DNA from: JAJPXC01 sp964520525
Lineage (GTDB): Bacteria; Bacteroidota; Bacteroidia; Bacteroidales; Muribaculaceae
DNA: 47,492 bases
Assembly (NCBI GenBank): GCA_964520525.1
Contig: CAZFNR010000012.1
Span: 1-47,492 of the forward strand
Direction of reading: 5' to 3'
How positions within the stretch are numbered: position 1 is the stretch's first letter; every line of letters starts with the position of its first letter. Under the pieces are notes generated by a model. The model had not been told where the DNA came from. It ran no database searches and saw only the letters and a program-made list of their open reading frames with translations. Made by a program: the position numbers and the translations under genes. Positions 24,652-33,343 of the stretch are shown one piece after another.

Positions 24652-25833
24652 ATGAAATCATATAAACTGGCAGCGATAGTCATCGTTGCTCTGTATCTGC
24701 ACTCATCGTGCGCCAATTCGCCCGAGCATGACGGACTTAGCCATCACCATGAAAATTCTGGGCATTACCATGAACACGAACATGAACATGAAGAATGCGA
24801 TGGCGGAATCCATAAGCATCACGATGGTGAAATAACGCTTTCGGAAGTAACGGCCCGAGATATGGGGGTCACCGTCGCCACTGCCACACCGGGTGAATTT
24901 CACGAAGTGCTTAAAGTGTCAGGACAGATTGTCCCGTCGCCCGACGGACAACAAACCGTCTCAGCGCAGTCGGCCGGCATAGTAACCCTGTCACGCATCG
25001 CAACCGAGGGTAGCCGCGTCAGAGCGGGACAGACAATAGCGACAATCTCATCAAAAAGCATATCGGGTGGAGACCTCAACGCAACTTCGCAAGCGGCGGT
25101 CAACGCCGCCAAAAGGGAACTTGACCGCATCACACCACTTCATAAGGAGGGAATCGTATCGACACGCGATTTCAACGCCGCCAAAGCGGCTTACGAACAG
25201 GCGCTGGCAGCATACGGCGGAAGCCCGTCGGGAAGCGGAGCCACAGCATCAATCGACGGTGTAATCACCCGCTTACTCGTCAGGCAAGGAGAATATGTCA
25301 ACGCCGGACAACCCATAGCTGAGGTATCGGGAAACCGAAGGCTTACACTGAGGGCTGATGTACCAACCAGAAACCGCAGTTTTCTATCGACAATCACAAG
25401 TGCGAATTTCCGCACAGCGAGCAACGACTCCACCATATCGCTCACCGATGTCGACGGGAGCCTGCTATCTGACGGTGCCACCGCCGCAAGTTCCGGAGGG
25501 TATTCGCCCGTATATTTCACCATGAGCAACAACGGCAGCATAGCTCCCGGAACATTCACTGAGGTATATCTAATCGGGATGACGCGTCAAGTAGTGATAA
25601 CCGTACCTGTCGACGCTGTAACCGAGCAACAGGGGAACCACTACATCTACGTCAAAGAAGACCATGAGTGCTATGACAAACGCCTTGTCAAGCTCGGCGG
25701 GAACGACGGGCGCAGAGTCGAAATACTATCAGGAATAAAAGCTGGCGACAAGGTTGTCGTCACCGGGGCAACAGTGGTTAAACTCGCCGAGAGCAGCGGA
25801 GCAGTCCCCGAAGGGCATTCACATAACCATTAA
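24652..25833 (+). CDS. efflux RND periplasmic adaptor, CzcB/CusB-like
   Basis: 393 residues. The N-terminus has a lipoprotein-like signal ending LHSSC (Cys20), followed by a strongly His-rich stretch at 26-57 (HHHENSGHYHEHEHEHEEC and HKHHDG) that should bind divalent metal. The adaptor core follows: VSGQIVPSPDGQQTVSAQSAGIV (barrel-sandwich/lipoyl part), a short helical hairpin with AAVNAAKRELDRI, ITRLLVRQGEYVNAGQPIAEV, and the membrane-proximal beta part KAGDKVVVTGATVV. The C-terminus is again His-rich (GHSHNH). The adaptor links the inner-membrane pump to the outer-membrane channel. The metal is not determined; His-rich tails suggest zinc, cobalt, cadmium or nickel more than copper, but no Met-rich sites were seen either way. 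Confidence 0.9.
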   Translation: MKSYKLAAIVIVALYLHSSCANSPEHDGLSHHHENSGHYHEHEHEHEECDGGIHKHHDGEITLSEVTARDMGVTVATATPGEFHEVLKVSGQIVPSPDGQQTVSAQSAGIVTLSRIATEGSRVRAGQTIATISSKSISGGDLNATSQAAVNAAKRELDRITPLHKEGIVSTRDFNAAKAAYEQALAAYGGSPSGSGATASIDGVITRLLVRQGEYVNAGQPIAEVSGNRRLTLRADVPTRNRSFLSTITSANFRTASNDSTISLTDVDGSLLSDGATAASSGGYSPVYFTMSNNGSIAPGTFTEVYLIGMTRQVVITVPVDAVTEQQGNHYIYVKEDHECYDKRLVKLGGNDGRRVEILSGIKAGDKVVVTGATVVKLAESSGAVPEGHSHNH

Positions 25834-25844
25834 TCACGCCAGCT

Positions 25845-28800
25845 ATGCTCAACAAGATAATACATTTTTCATTAGCCAACAGGGTGTTGATTCTCATCCT
25901 GTCGGGATTGATTCTGTTAGGAGGCTCGTTGGCTCTTATCAGAACAGAGGTCGACATTTTCCCCGACCTTAACGCCCCAACGGTAGTCGTCATGACCGAA
26001 GCGGCTGGATTCGCGCCCGAAGAGGTGGAAAAGCTCGTCACTTTCCCCGTCGAGACGGCAGTAAACGGAGCCACGGGAGTAAGACGAGTCAGGTCGTCTT
26101 CGGCCACAGGTTTTTCAGTGGTCTGGGTAGAATTTGAGTGGGGTACCGATATATATAAGGCACGCCAAATAGTGTCGGAAAAGCTATCGGCTATAGCCGA
26201 AACACTGCCTCCGGGAGTCAACTCCCCCACCCTCGGTCCCCAGTCGTCGATACTCGGTGAAATCATGATTATCGGCCTGACCGCCGACTCGACAACACTT
26301 CAGGAACTGCGCACCATAGCCGACCGCGTCATACGACCGCGGCTGCTGTCGATAGGTGGAGTGTCGCAGGTCGCAGTCATAGGCGGCGACATAAAGGAAT
26401 ATCAAATACGACTCGATCCGAAGCGCATGAAATACTTCGATGTGACCCTCGCCGAAGTAATGGAAGCGACAGAGGGAATAAACGACAACTCTTCGGGTGG
26501 AGTACTATATGAGTACGGAAACGAATATCTCATCAAGGGAGATGTGAACACGACTTCGACCGACGAACTTGGAGCCGCCGTTATCAAATCGACCGACGAC
26601 GGAGGTATGGTAACACTCGCCGACATAGCGACCGTGACCACCGGGAGCCAGTCGCCCCGGCTCGGAGTAGCCTCGGAGAAGACTAAGCCGGCTGTGCTCG
26701 TAACCGTGACTAAACAGCCGTCAGTAGGCACGATAGCGTTGACCCAAAAGATTGAGGACGAACTCGCCACAATGAAGGGGTCTCTGCCGACTGACATCAA
26801 CATATCGACAGACATTTTCAAACAGGCCGATTTCATCGACAACTCCATCTCAAATCTACAGTCGTCACTGTTTGAGGGGGCTTTGATGGTTATCGTAGTA
26901 CTGTTTTTCTTCCTCATGAATATACGCACCACCATCATATCTCTTGCGGCATTGCCGCTATCAATAATCACAGCTGTGCTTGCGCTACACTTCATGGGCA
27001 TGACCATCAACACGATGAGTTTGGGCGGCATAGCTATCGCCATAGGGTCGTTGGTGGACGATGCGATAGTCGATGTGGAGAATGTCTATAAACGCCTAAA
27101 GGCCAATCATGCGCTGGAACCCGGAAAGCGCAAGCCGATTAGCGAGGTAGTCTATCAAGCGTCATGCGAGGTAAGAATGCCAATTTTCAACTCTTCGCTA
27201 ATCATCATCGCAAGTTTCCTTCCTCTCTTTTTCCTGAGCGGGCTTGAGGGACGTATGCTCATACCTCTGGGCATATCGTTCATAGTCGCACTGACAGCAT
27301 CGACTATCGTAGCGCTAACCGTAACGCCTGTGCTCTGCTGCTACTTGCTCGGGAGCAAAAAAGCCACCGCCGCCCTTGACCGCGAACCGTGGCTCGCCCG
27401 CGAACTCGGAAAGTTCTACAACAGATGCCTTGAGTGGAGCTTCAGACACCGCCGGTTAGTGCTCGGCAGCACGTGTGGACTGTTTTTGTTGTCGGTTGCT
27501 CTATTTTTCAACCTTGGGCGCAGCTTTCTTCCATCGTTTAACGAAGGTTCTTTCACCATCAACGTCAGCACTCTGCCGGGGATTTCACTCGACGAAAGCG
27601 ACAAAGTGGGACGATATGCCGAAAAGCTCATAATGTCGGTTCCGGAAATCACTACGGTGGCCCGCAAGACAGGGCGGGCCGAACTTGATGAGCATTCTCT
27701 TGGTGTCAACGTGTCGGAGATTGAAGCCCCATACCGCCTCAATGGCCGGTCACGCGGCGAAGTAGTCAGAGAGCTGCGCAAGAAATTGGCGACAATACCC
27801 GGGGCCAATATCGAGATAGGGCAGCCAATCTCTCATCGCATCGATGCGATGCTGTCAGGCACGGAGGCGCAAATCGCCATAAAACTGTTCGGTGACGACC
27901 TGTCAAAGTTATACTCAATCGGTTCACACATAAAGAACCTGTTACCAGAAGTAGACGGCGTAGTCGACGCCAACATAGAGCAACAGGTGGAAAGGCCGCA
28001 AATCGACATACGCCCGCGCCGAGAGTTGCTGTCGAGGTATGGCATAACCATCAAGGATTTCACACGGTTTGTAAATGTAGCATTGGCGGGTGAGGCAGTG
28101 TCGCAGGTCTATGAAAACGGACTACCCTACGACCTCACCGTGAAAGTGACTGAAAGCAGCCGCAACAGCATTGACAACATTTCATCGCTGATGATTGACA
28201 GCAAAGTCGGGAAAATACCGTTGAGCGATGTCGCTGAAATAGTTTCGACATCAGGGCCAAACACTATCAATCGCGAAAACGTCAGCCGACGCATCGTAAT
28301 CTCGGCCAATGTGGATGGGCGAGATTTGCGCTCGGTTGTCAACGACATCAAAGACCGCATTGAAGAGGAGGTGAATCTCCCCGAAGGTTACTATTTCACC
28401 TACGGAGGCCAGTTTGAAAGCGAGGCTGAAGCGTCAAGGACTCTCGGATGGGCTACAATCGGCGCATTCCTGATAATCCTTATGCTGCTTTATAACGACT
28501 TCCGAAACGTCGGGCAATCTCTGATAATACTCGTCAATATGCCATTGGCGATGATCGGGGGTGTGCTGATATTAGTCATAACCGACGGCGAGCTTAACAT
28601 TCCGGCAATCATAGGATTCATCTCTCTACTCGGTATAACGACACGCAACGGGATGCTGCTTATGTCGCGCTACAATCATCTGCGCGATGAAGGCGCAAGC
28701 GTCATGCAGCGCATATACCAAGGGTCGGCTGACCGCCTGATTCCCATCATAATGACCGCATTGACATCGGCGCTCGCCCTCATCCCGCTGGCATTGCGCG

Positions 28801-28940
28801 GAGGCGAGCCGGGCAACGAGATACAATCGCCATTGGCAATCGTGATACTCGGTGGTCTCGTGTCGTCGACCGCGCTCAACGTGATAGTGATACCGATATT
28901 GTATTATCTCTCAACCAAGCATAAGGACAATAGGATATGA
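25845..28940 (+). CDS. heavy-metal efflux RND pump, CzcA/CusA-like
   Basis: 1031 residues, full length for an RND transporter: an N-terminal membrane helix (VLILILSGLILLGGSLALI), a large periplasmic part, a group of helices from about residue 340, a second periplasmic part, and a final group of helices. Family motifs include AAGFAPEEVEKLVTFPVE near 46-63, typical of heavy-metal RND pumps. In the helix 4 proton-relay region the sequence is IGSLVDDAIVDVENVYKRL near 401-419; this keeps the Asp and Glu-Asn of the family but not the DFG form of classical CzcA, so the substrate class is uncertain. It exports metal ions using the proton gradient. The outer-membrane gene overlaps its stop by 4 bases. 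Confidence 0.94.
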   Translation: MLNKIIHFSLANRVLILILSGLILLGGSLALIRTEVDIFPDLNAPTVVVMTEAAGFAPEEVEKLVTFPVETAVNGATGVRRVRSSSATGFSVVWVEFEWGTDIYKARQIVSEKLSAIAETLPPGVNSPTLGPQSSILGEIMIIGLTADSTTLQELRTIADRVIRPRLLSIGGVSQVAVIGGDIKEYQIRLDPKRMKYFDVTLAEVMEATEGINDNSSGGVLYEYGNEYLIKGDVNTTSTDELGAAVIKSTDDGGMVTLADIATVTTGSQSPRLGVASEKTKPAVLVTVTKQPSVGTIALTQKIEDELATMKGSLPTDINISTDIFKQADFIDNSISNLQSSLFEGALMVIVVLFFFLMNIRTTIISLAALPLSIITAVLALHFMGMTINTMSLGGIAIAIGSLVDDAIVDVENVYKRLKANHALEPGKRKPISEVVYQASCEVRMPIFNSSLIIIASFLPLFFLSGLEGRMLIPLGISFIVALTASTIVALTVTPVLCCYLLGSKKATAALDREPWLARELGKFYNRCLEWSFRHRRLVLGSTCGLFLLSVALFFNLGRSFLPSFNEGSFTINVSTLPGISLDESDKVGRYAEKLIMSVPEITTVARKTGRAELDEHSLGVNVSEIEAPYRLNGRSRGEVVRELRKKLATIPGANIEIGQPISHRIDAMLSGTEAQIAIKLFGDDLSKLYSIGSHIKNLLPEVDGVVDANIEQQVERPQIDIRPRRELLSRYGITIKDFTRFVNVALAGEAVSQVYENGLPYDLTVKVTESSRNSIDNISSLMIDSKVGKIPLSDVAEIVSTSGPNTINRENVSRRIVISANVDGRDLRSVVNDIKDRIEEEVNLPEGYYFTYGGQFESEAEASRTLGWATIGAFLIILMLLYNDFRNVGQSLIILVNMPLAMIGGVLILVITDGELNIPAIIGFISLLGITTRNGMLLMSRYNHLRDEGASVMQRIYQGSADRLIPIIMTALTSALALIPLALRGGEPGNEIQSPLAIVILGGLVSSTALNVIVIPILYYLSTKHKDNRI

Positions 28941-30121
28941 AACAAATAGTCTTAGCCACAATGATGACCATATCTGTTATGTGTGCTAACGCCACAACCG
29001 ACCAGCTTGTGGAACAAATTATAGAAACATCACCTCAAACCGAGGCACTTAAATCAAAGCTAAGGGCAGAAACGACCAATAGCCTAACGACCAACAACCT
29101 GAACGACCCGGAAGTGGAATTTGAACACCAATGGGGAATGAAAGGAATAGGAAACAAGTGGGGGGTAAGCGTCAGCCAGGATTTTGACTGGCCCGGAACC
29201 TATTCAGCACGCTCAAGAGCGGCAAAACTGATGAGAAAAGCATCGCAATCGTCTTTTGACAGCGAGCTAAACGAACTGAGGCTACGAGTGAAATTATCGC
29301 TGATAGATCTCTGCCACGCCAACCGCGACGCAGCGTTGCTCGACAGCGTAAAAAATTCACTAACCCAACTGCTCGACAAGTACCGCACAAGTTTCGACAA
29401 AGGCGAAACCACGATTCTCGATGTCAAAAAGATAGAAATCGAGCTGCTTGGGGTGACACGCCAATTGAACGAAGTAATCATAACCCGCGAAAACATTGTC
29501 GGCGAGCTGCGCTCCATTAATCCTGGTTTCAGTTGGAAAAACACACTGACACTCAACCAGTACCCAACTAAAGGAAGAATATTGACAGAAGCGGAATACG
29601 CCGAAATGTTGCGGCAGAATGATAACCGAAGCCGCTATCTGAACGACATGAAGGAACTGTCTATCGCCAATGCCAAAGTAGAACGGAACTCAGGGATGCC
29701 GGGATTCGCTGTCGGCTACCGTTATGACTATGAACTTGGCGAACGATTCAACGGATTATCAGTCGGGATAACCCTCCCTCTGTTTTCTAACCGCAACAAA
29801 GTCAAAGCCGCTATGGCCGAGGCCGACAGCTACCAGACCTCAATGGTGAGCCGCAACACGGCACTCGAAGCCGAGTGGAACGCAATGAGACAGCAGGCTA
29901 TAAGGCTCAGTGAGGAGTGCGACCGGTATGAGCATATCCTCACCACATCAGACACCCAAAGATTGCTGAAAATGGCTCTTGACGGGGGGGAAATCAGTTT
30001 GCTTAACTACTTACAGGAAACCGCCTATTTCAAACAAGCTCAACGCGATTATATAGCGACCGAACATGAACTACACACTGTTCTCGCAAAGCTCAATAGG
30101 TATATTCCGACTGATATATGA
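28937..30121 (+). CDS. outer-membrane efflux protein, CzcC/TolC family
   Basis: 394 residues with a short signal peptide (MKQIVLATMMTISVMCANA). The body has the long amphipathic helices of the outer-membrane factor family, e.g. LNELRLRVKLSLIDLCHANRDAALLDSV, and a central half-repeat boundary near NIVGELRSINPGFSW; the region GERFNGLSVGITLPLFSNRNK is the conserved beta-strand and turn near the second repeat. It completes the tripartite pump by forming the exit channel. Its ATG lies within the end of the pump gene (ATGA overlap), so translation is coupled. A somewhat short chain for the family, but no domain seems missing. Confidence 0.9.
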   Translation: MKQIVLATMMTISVMCANATTDQLVEQIIETSPQTEALKSKLRAETTNSLTTNNLNDPEVEFEHQWGMKGIGNKWGVSVSQDFDWPGTYSARSRAAKLMRKASQSSFDSELNELRLRVKLSLIDLCHANRDAALLDSVKNSLTQLLDKYRTSFDKGETTILDVKKIEIELLGVTRQLNEVIITRENIVGELRSINPGFSWKNTLTLNQYPTKGRILTEAEYAEMLRQNDNRSRYLNDMKELSIANAKVERNSGMPGFAVGYRYDYELGERFNGLSVGITLPLFSNRNKVKAAMAEADSYQTSMVSRNTALEAEWNAMRQQAIRLSEECDRYEHILTTSDTQRLLKMALDGGEISLLNYLQETAYFKQAQRDYIATEHELHTVLAKLNRYIPTDI

Positions 30122-30145
30122 CCTGCATCATCAGACACTATGCCC

Positions 30146-30153
30146 TATTTTTG
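30146..30153 (+). promoter_or_regulatory. -7 promoter element of the superoxide dismutase gene
   Basis: TATTTTTG is an exact -7 match, 90 bases before the ATG, giving a leader of about 83 bases. No -33 box or OxyR-like inverted repeat was recognised. Confidence 0.45.
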
Positions 30154-30243
30154 CGCTAATAAATGTGAAACGATGACAGATGCAGAGAACCAACTGCTAT
30201 GAAAGTTGTTTAGGTAAGTAAATCAACCCCAAAAAGATTAGTT

Positions 30244-30819
30244 ATGATTTACAATCAGCCCAAATTACCTTACGATAACGATGCCTTAGAGCCGATAATC
30301 AGCAAAGAGACTATCGATTACCACTATGGCAAACATGAAAGAGCCTATATCGACAATCTCAACCGTCTTATCAAGGGTTCAGAGTTTGAGGATATGGCAT
30401 TGGAAGATGTAATCAAGCATGCGAAAGGGCCGTTGTTCAATAACGCATCGCAAGCATGGAATCATATCTTCTATTTCTTTTCATTCTCACCCGACGGCGG
30501 AGGCGAACCGACGGGAGAACTTGGAAATGCCATACGCGCTCAATTCGGCTCGTTTGACGAATTTAAGAAAGCGTTTGTCGAAGCCGGGGTCAATCTTTTT
30601 GGAGCCGGGTGGGTTTGGCTATCAAGAGACAACGACGGCCGACTGTTTATCACACAAGGTTCAAACGCGTCCAATCCGCTGACCGAGGGACTTACGCCAA
30701 TTCTGACATTCGATGTATGGGAACACGCCTATTATCTCGATTATCAGAACAGGCGCAAAGACGCCCTTGAGAAACTTTGGGAAATCATTGATTGGGACAT
30801 AGTGGAAAGCCGCTATTGA
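30244..30819 (+). CDS. sodB: superoxide dismutase, Fe/Mn family
   Basis: 191 residues, standard length. The four metal ligands are in place: His27 in YHYGKH, His near 78 in QAWNHIFYF, Asp near 157 and His near 161 in FDVWEHAYYLDY. It dismutes superoxide to peroxide and oxygen in the cytoplasm. Features such as NNASQAWNH with aromatic FYF and GAGWVWL point to the Fe or cambialistic type found in Bacteroides rather than strict Mn enzymes, but metal specificity cannot be fixed by eye. It stands alone between the efflux operon and a convergent glycan-acylation pair. Confidence 0.95.
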   Translation: MIYNQPKLPYDNDALEPIISKETIDYHYGKHERAYIDNLNRLIKGSEFEDMALEDVIKHAKGPLFNNASQAWNHIFYFFSFSPDGGGEPTGELGNAIRAQFGSFDEFKKAFVEAGVNLFGAGWVWLSRDNDGRLFITQGSNASNPLTEGLTPILTFDVWEHAYYLDYQNRRKDALEKLWEIIDWDIVESRY

Positions 30820-30910
30820 TTTCTACTAAACAACAGATTATAAGCACAAGCACTTTTCTAATAAAATGCGATAGCTCATTGCTCAGAAACAAGCATAATG
30901 TGATGAATTG

Positions 30911-30942
30911 AAGGAGGGGGCATCGTGAGAAGCCTTCTCCTT
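30911..30942 (+). terminator. stem-loop between sod and the MBOAT gene
   Basis: AAGGAGGGGGC pairs with GCCTTCTCCTT (11 bp with two G-U pairs, loop 10 bases). Plus-strand sequence after it is TGTATATTT. The two genes converge here, so it may serve both; it is better placed for sod. Confidence 0.5.
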
Positions 30943-30961
30943 TGTATATTTGAATCCATTA

Positions 30962-32428
30962 TCAGAATTGAAAGTAAATGAACGGAGCGACTTCCTGCGA
31001 CATGAACTGGACAACAATCTGGACAACGACTACGAAAACAACAAGTTTTACAACCCATGGAGAACGCACAAACCATCTTCCAATACCATCAATCCACCGC
31101 GACGGGACCGAATGAGACACCACTATGAACGACATCATCAAAAGCCATGCCCACCGCGCCTTAACAAATGGCAATACATGCGCCGGAGAAAAGTTGGTGA
31201 ATATGTTTTTTATAATCAGCCATGAGTCAAGCCAGGAATCAGCGCGAAAGAACACCCATAACAATGAGACATAAATAATCGTGGCTGACCATGACACAGC
31301 TCTAACAGGCCATAAATCTGGAATTTTGCGCAACGTGGGAGCTAAAGCTTTATGGACTGCGAGACCTACACCATGCATAGCACCCCAGAACACGAATTTC
31401 CATGCCGCTCCATGCCAAAGGCCACCAATAAGCATTGTGAGAAAATTGTTAACGTAAGTCCGCAGCGTCCCTCGCCGGTTACCCCCAAGCGGAATGTAGA
31501 CGTAGTCACGCAACCAACTCGACAGTGATATGTGCCACCTGCGCCAAAATTCTGTCAGATTTTTTGATTTATAAGGAAAATCGAAATTTTTGCTAAGCCT
31601 GAAACCCATTATCAGCGCGATACCTATAGCCATGTCAGAGTAGCCCGAGAAGTCGCAATAAATCTGCATAGTATAACCAATCACGCCCATCAGCGATTCA
31701 AATCCCGAATAGCCGGTTGGCGACGCAAAAATCAAGTCGTTGTATTGGGAAATATAATCGGCAATCAACGCCTTCTTGACAATGCCAATCAATATAAGCC
31801 ATAAGCCCCAGTAAATCTCAGCCGAGACGGCGGTGTGATTGCGCTCAATTTGCGGCAGAAAATAATCGGCTCTCACAATTGGGCCGGCTACAAGCGCCGG
31901 GAAAAACGACAAGAAAAACATATAGTCGATCCATCGTTGCGTAGGTGTTACCCTACCCTTGTAGACATCGACTATATAGCTGATTGACTGAAATGTATAG
32001 AACGATATCCCAACCGGAAGAATTATATCTAACGGCTGAAAATTACCTTCGACCATGCTATTCCAGTTCCAAAGAAAGAAGTTGGCATATTTAAAATAAC
32101 ATAGCACACTCAGTGACACGACAATCGATAAAGTAAGGCACAAACGTCGCCTCCACCGTTGCCTCACAGACACCATTATCCGCGACAACCCCCAGTCGAC
32201 CAACGAAGTCCCGACAAGTAGCATGAAAAACCAACCACTTGATTTGTAATAAAAATACAGGCTGAAAGCAACAACGAACACCAGCATCTGCAACCGGTGT
32301 TTTTTCAATATCGCATAAATCGGGAGGAAAAGGATGAATAGACACCAAAACAGACCGCTGGAAAAGATCATAGGGGCCGTCGGGTCGTAACCGAGCAACG
32401 ATTGGATGTTAAACCACAGATTATCCAT
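30962..32428 (-). CDS. MBOAT family membrane O-acyltransferase (AlgI/DltB-like)
   Basis: About 488 residues from ATG 32428. The protein is almost entirely transmembrane. Conserved MBOAT motifs are YCDFSGYSDMAIGIALIMGF, WRRWHISLSSWLRDYVYIPLGG and GLWHGAAWKFVFWGAMHGVG, the last holding the presumed catalytic His. AlgI-type members pass an acyl group, usually acetyl, across the inner membrane for transfer to an exported glycan. An upstream frame would extend the start to 32491, but that overlaps the SGNH gene by 50 bases and adds hydrophilic residues; ATG 32428, 13 bases after the SGNH stop, gives the normal MDNLWFNIQSLLGYDP start. It is paired with the SGNH gene below. Confidence 0.92.
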   Translation of the reverse strand: MDNLWFNIQSLLGYDPTAPMIFSSGLFWCLFILFLPIYAILKKHRLQMLVFVVAFSLYFYYKSSGWFFMLLVGTSLVDWGLSRIMVSVRQRWRRRLCLTLSIVVSLSVLCYFKYANFFLWNWNSMVEGNFQPLDIILPVGISFYTFQSISYIVDVYKGRVTPTQRWIDYMFFLSFFPALVAGPIVRADYFLPQIERNHTAVSAEIYWGLWLILIGIVKKALIADYISQYNDLIFASPTGYSGFESLMGVIGYTMQIYCDFSGYSDMAIGIALIMGFRLSKNFDFPYKSKNLTEFWRRWHISLSSWLRDYVYIPLGGNRRGTLRTYVNNFLTMLIGGLWHGAAWKFVFWGAMHGVGLAVHKALAPTLRKIPDLWPVRAVSWSATIIYVSLLWVFFRADSWLDSWLIIKNIFTNFSPAHVLPFVKARWAWLLMMSFIVVSHSVPSRWIDGIGRWFVRSPWVVKLVVFVVVVQIVVQFMSQEVAPFIYFQF

Positions 32429-32441
32429 GCCAGAAAAAGGG

Positions 32442-33242
32442 TCATTTAAGTGGCTGCAACACCTCGACTTTTTTTGGACGGGCTTGTGCAATCGATGGCA
32501 TATCGAGCTTTATGGGGTGTTGGGCATGGATATACATCCATCTCACCACGCTGTCCATCCATAACGCCGCCGATTGATGTGTGGGATGTGCTCCATCTTT
32601 TGCGCGTTCAAATTCCATTCCGTCTGATTTAAAATAGCACCCGTCATCTACATTGTTGGCAATCAAGCGATTTATACCAGTATCAGGTTTCCAATTCGGA
32701 GGCCCAATCCACACAAACGGGATATTTCCGATTTCTTTTATAATTTTTTTGACACACTCGCCACGTTTAGTCATAATATCCTTAACAAACAGTTCATTCG
32801 CTCCAAGACAAACGAATATATAATCAGGTCGGAACTTGCGTATGTAGACCGTTAATTTGGCCGCATCGCTCCATATTTTTGACGTAGAGCTATACCAAAT
32901 AACCGTATAAAGCGTGTGTCCGTTCGCTTTGGCGTAAGCTGCCAATCGCGGCGATAAACCCTCAAGCATCGAATCACCGATGAACAGAATGGTTTTAGAT
33001 GTCGTATCGACCATCTTGTGTTCACTCTTGACAGCAACTCGTTCAATCGTCTCCACGGGTCCAGTCACAATCCCGACAAGCGACTCAACATTCGTCACCG
33101 GCGGACGCGTCAGCCGTTCAGCCAGGCCCGAACTCTTCAGCTCGATAGAACCGATTTTTATGGTTTCGAAACTTGACGTTATAAGGAACAGAGCAAATGA
33201 CACTGCGAGAATCGCCCATAGCCCCCAAAGACCTTTTTTCAT
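32442..33242 (-). CDS. SGNH-family esterase/acyltransferase, membrane-anchored
   Basis: 266 residues from ATG 33242. One N-terminal membrane helix (LWGLWAILAVSFALFLITSS) leaves the rest in the periplasm. SGNH/DUF459-like motifs: block I ILFIGDSMLEG with nucleophile Ser near residue 91, the CLGANELF block with Asn, and the C-terminal DGAHPTHQS with catalytic Asp and His near 217-220. Together with the MBOAT protein downstream it probably transfers the acyl group to a cell-envelope or secreted polysaccharide, as in alginate- or peptidoglycan-acetylation pairs; the acceptor is unknown. The frame can be extended to ATG 33275, but that start overlaps an exact -7 element (33263-33270), and ATG 33242 places the membrane helix at the usual distance. 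Confidence 0.85.
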   Translation of the reverse strand: MKKGLWGLWAILAVSFALFLITSSFETIKIGSIELKSSGLAERLTRPPVTNVESLVGIVTGPVETIERVAVKSEHKMVDTTSKTILFIGDSMLEGLSPRLAAYAKANGHTLYTVIWYSSTSKIWSDAAKLTVYIRKFRPDYIFVCLGANELFVKDIMTKRGECVKKIIKEIGNIPFVWIGPPNWKPDTGINRLIANNVDDGCYFKSDGMEFERAKDGAHPTHQSAALWMDSVVRWMYIHAQHPIKLDMPSIAQARPKKVEVLQPLK

Positions 33243-33262
33243 GGCATCAAAGATGTTTCTTG

Positions 33263-33270
33263 CAAAATTA
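33263..33270 (-). promoter_or_regulatory. -7 promoter element of the SGNH/MBOAT pair
   Basis: The minus strand reads TAATTTTG, exact -7 match, 20 bases before ATG 33242. It lies inside the first codons of the longer possible reading frame, which argues against the upstream ATG 33275. No -33 box was found. Confidence 0.45.
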
Positions 33271-33343
33271 AACAAATCATCGCAATAGAGAGACTTTATA
33301 TGTCAAATTTTTGATTTACCTTTACGGTCTAATTAAATAGACA

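Noticed and set aside
24742..24830. His-Glu repeat region as a possible microsatellite or frameshift
   Set aside because: The frame is open and the region fits a metal-binding tract of the adaptor; the codons vary only slightly but no indel signature is visible.
26402..27043. Long open frame antisense to the CzcA-like pump (213 codons); similar antisense frames at 25778-26266, 5404-5877, 8317-8748, 41341-41829
   Set aside because: They lie wholly opposite clear, conserved genes and show no recognisable domain or spacing of their own.
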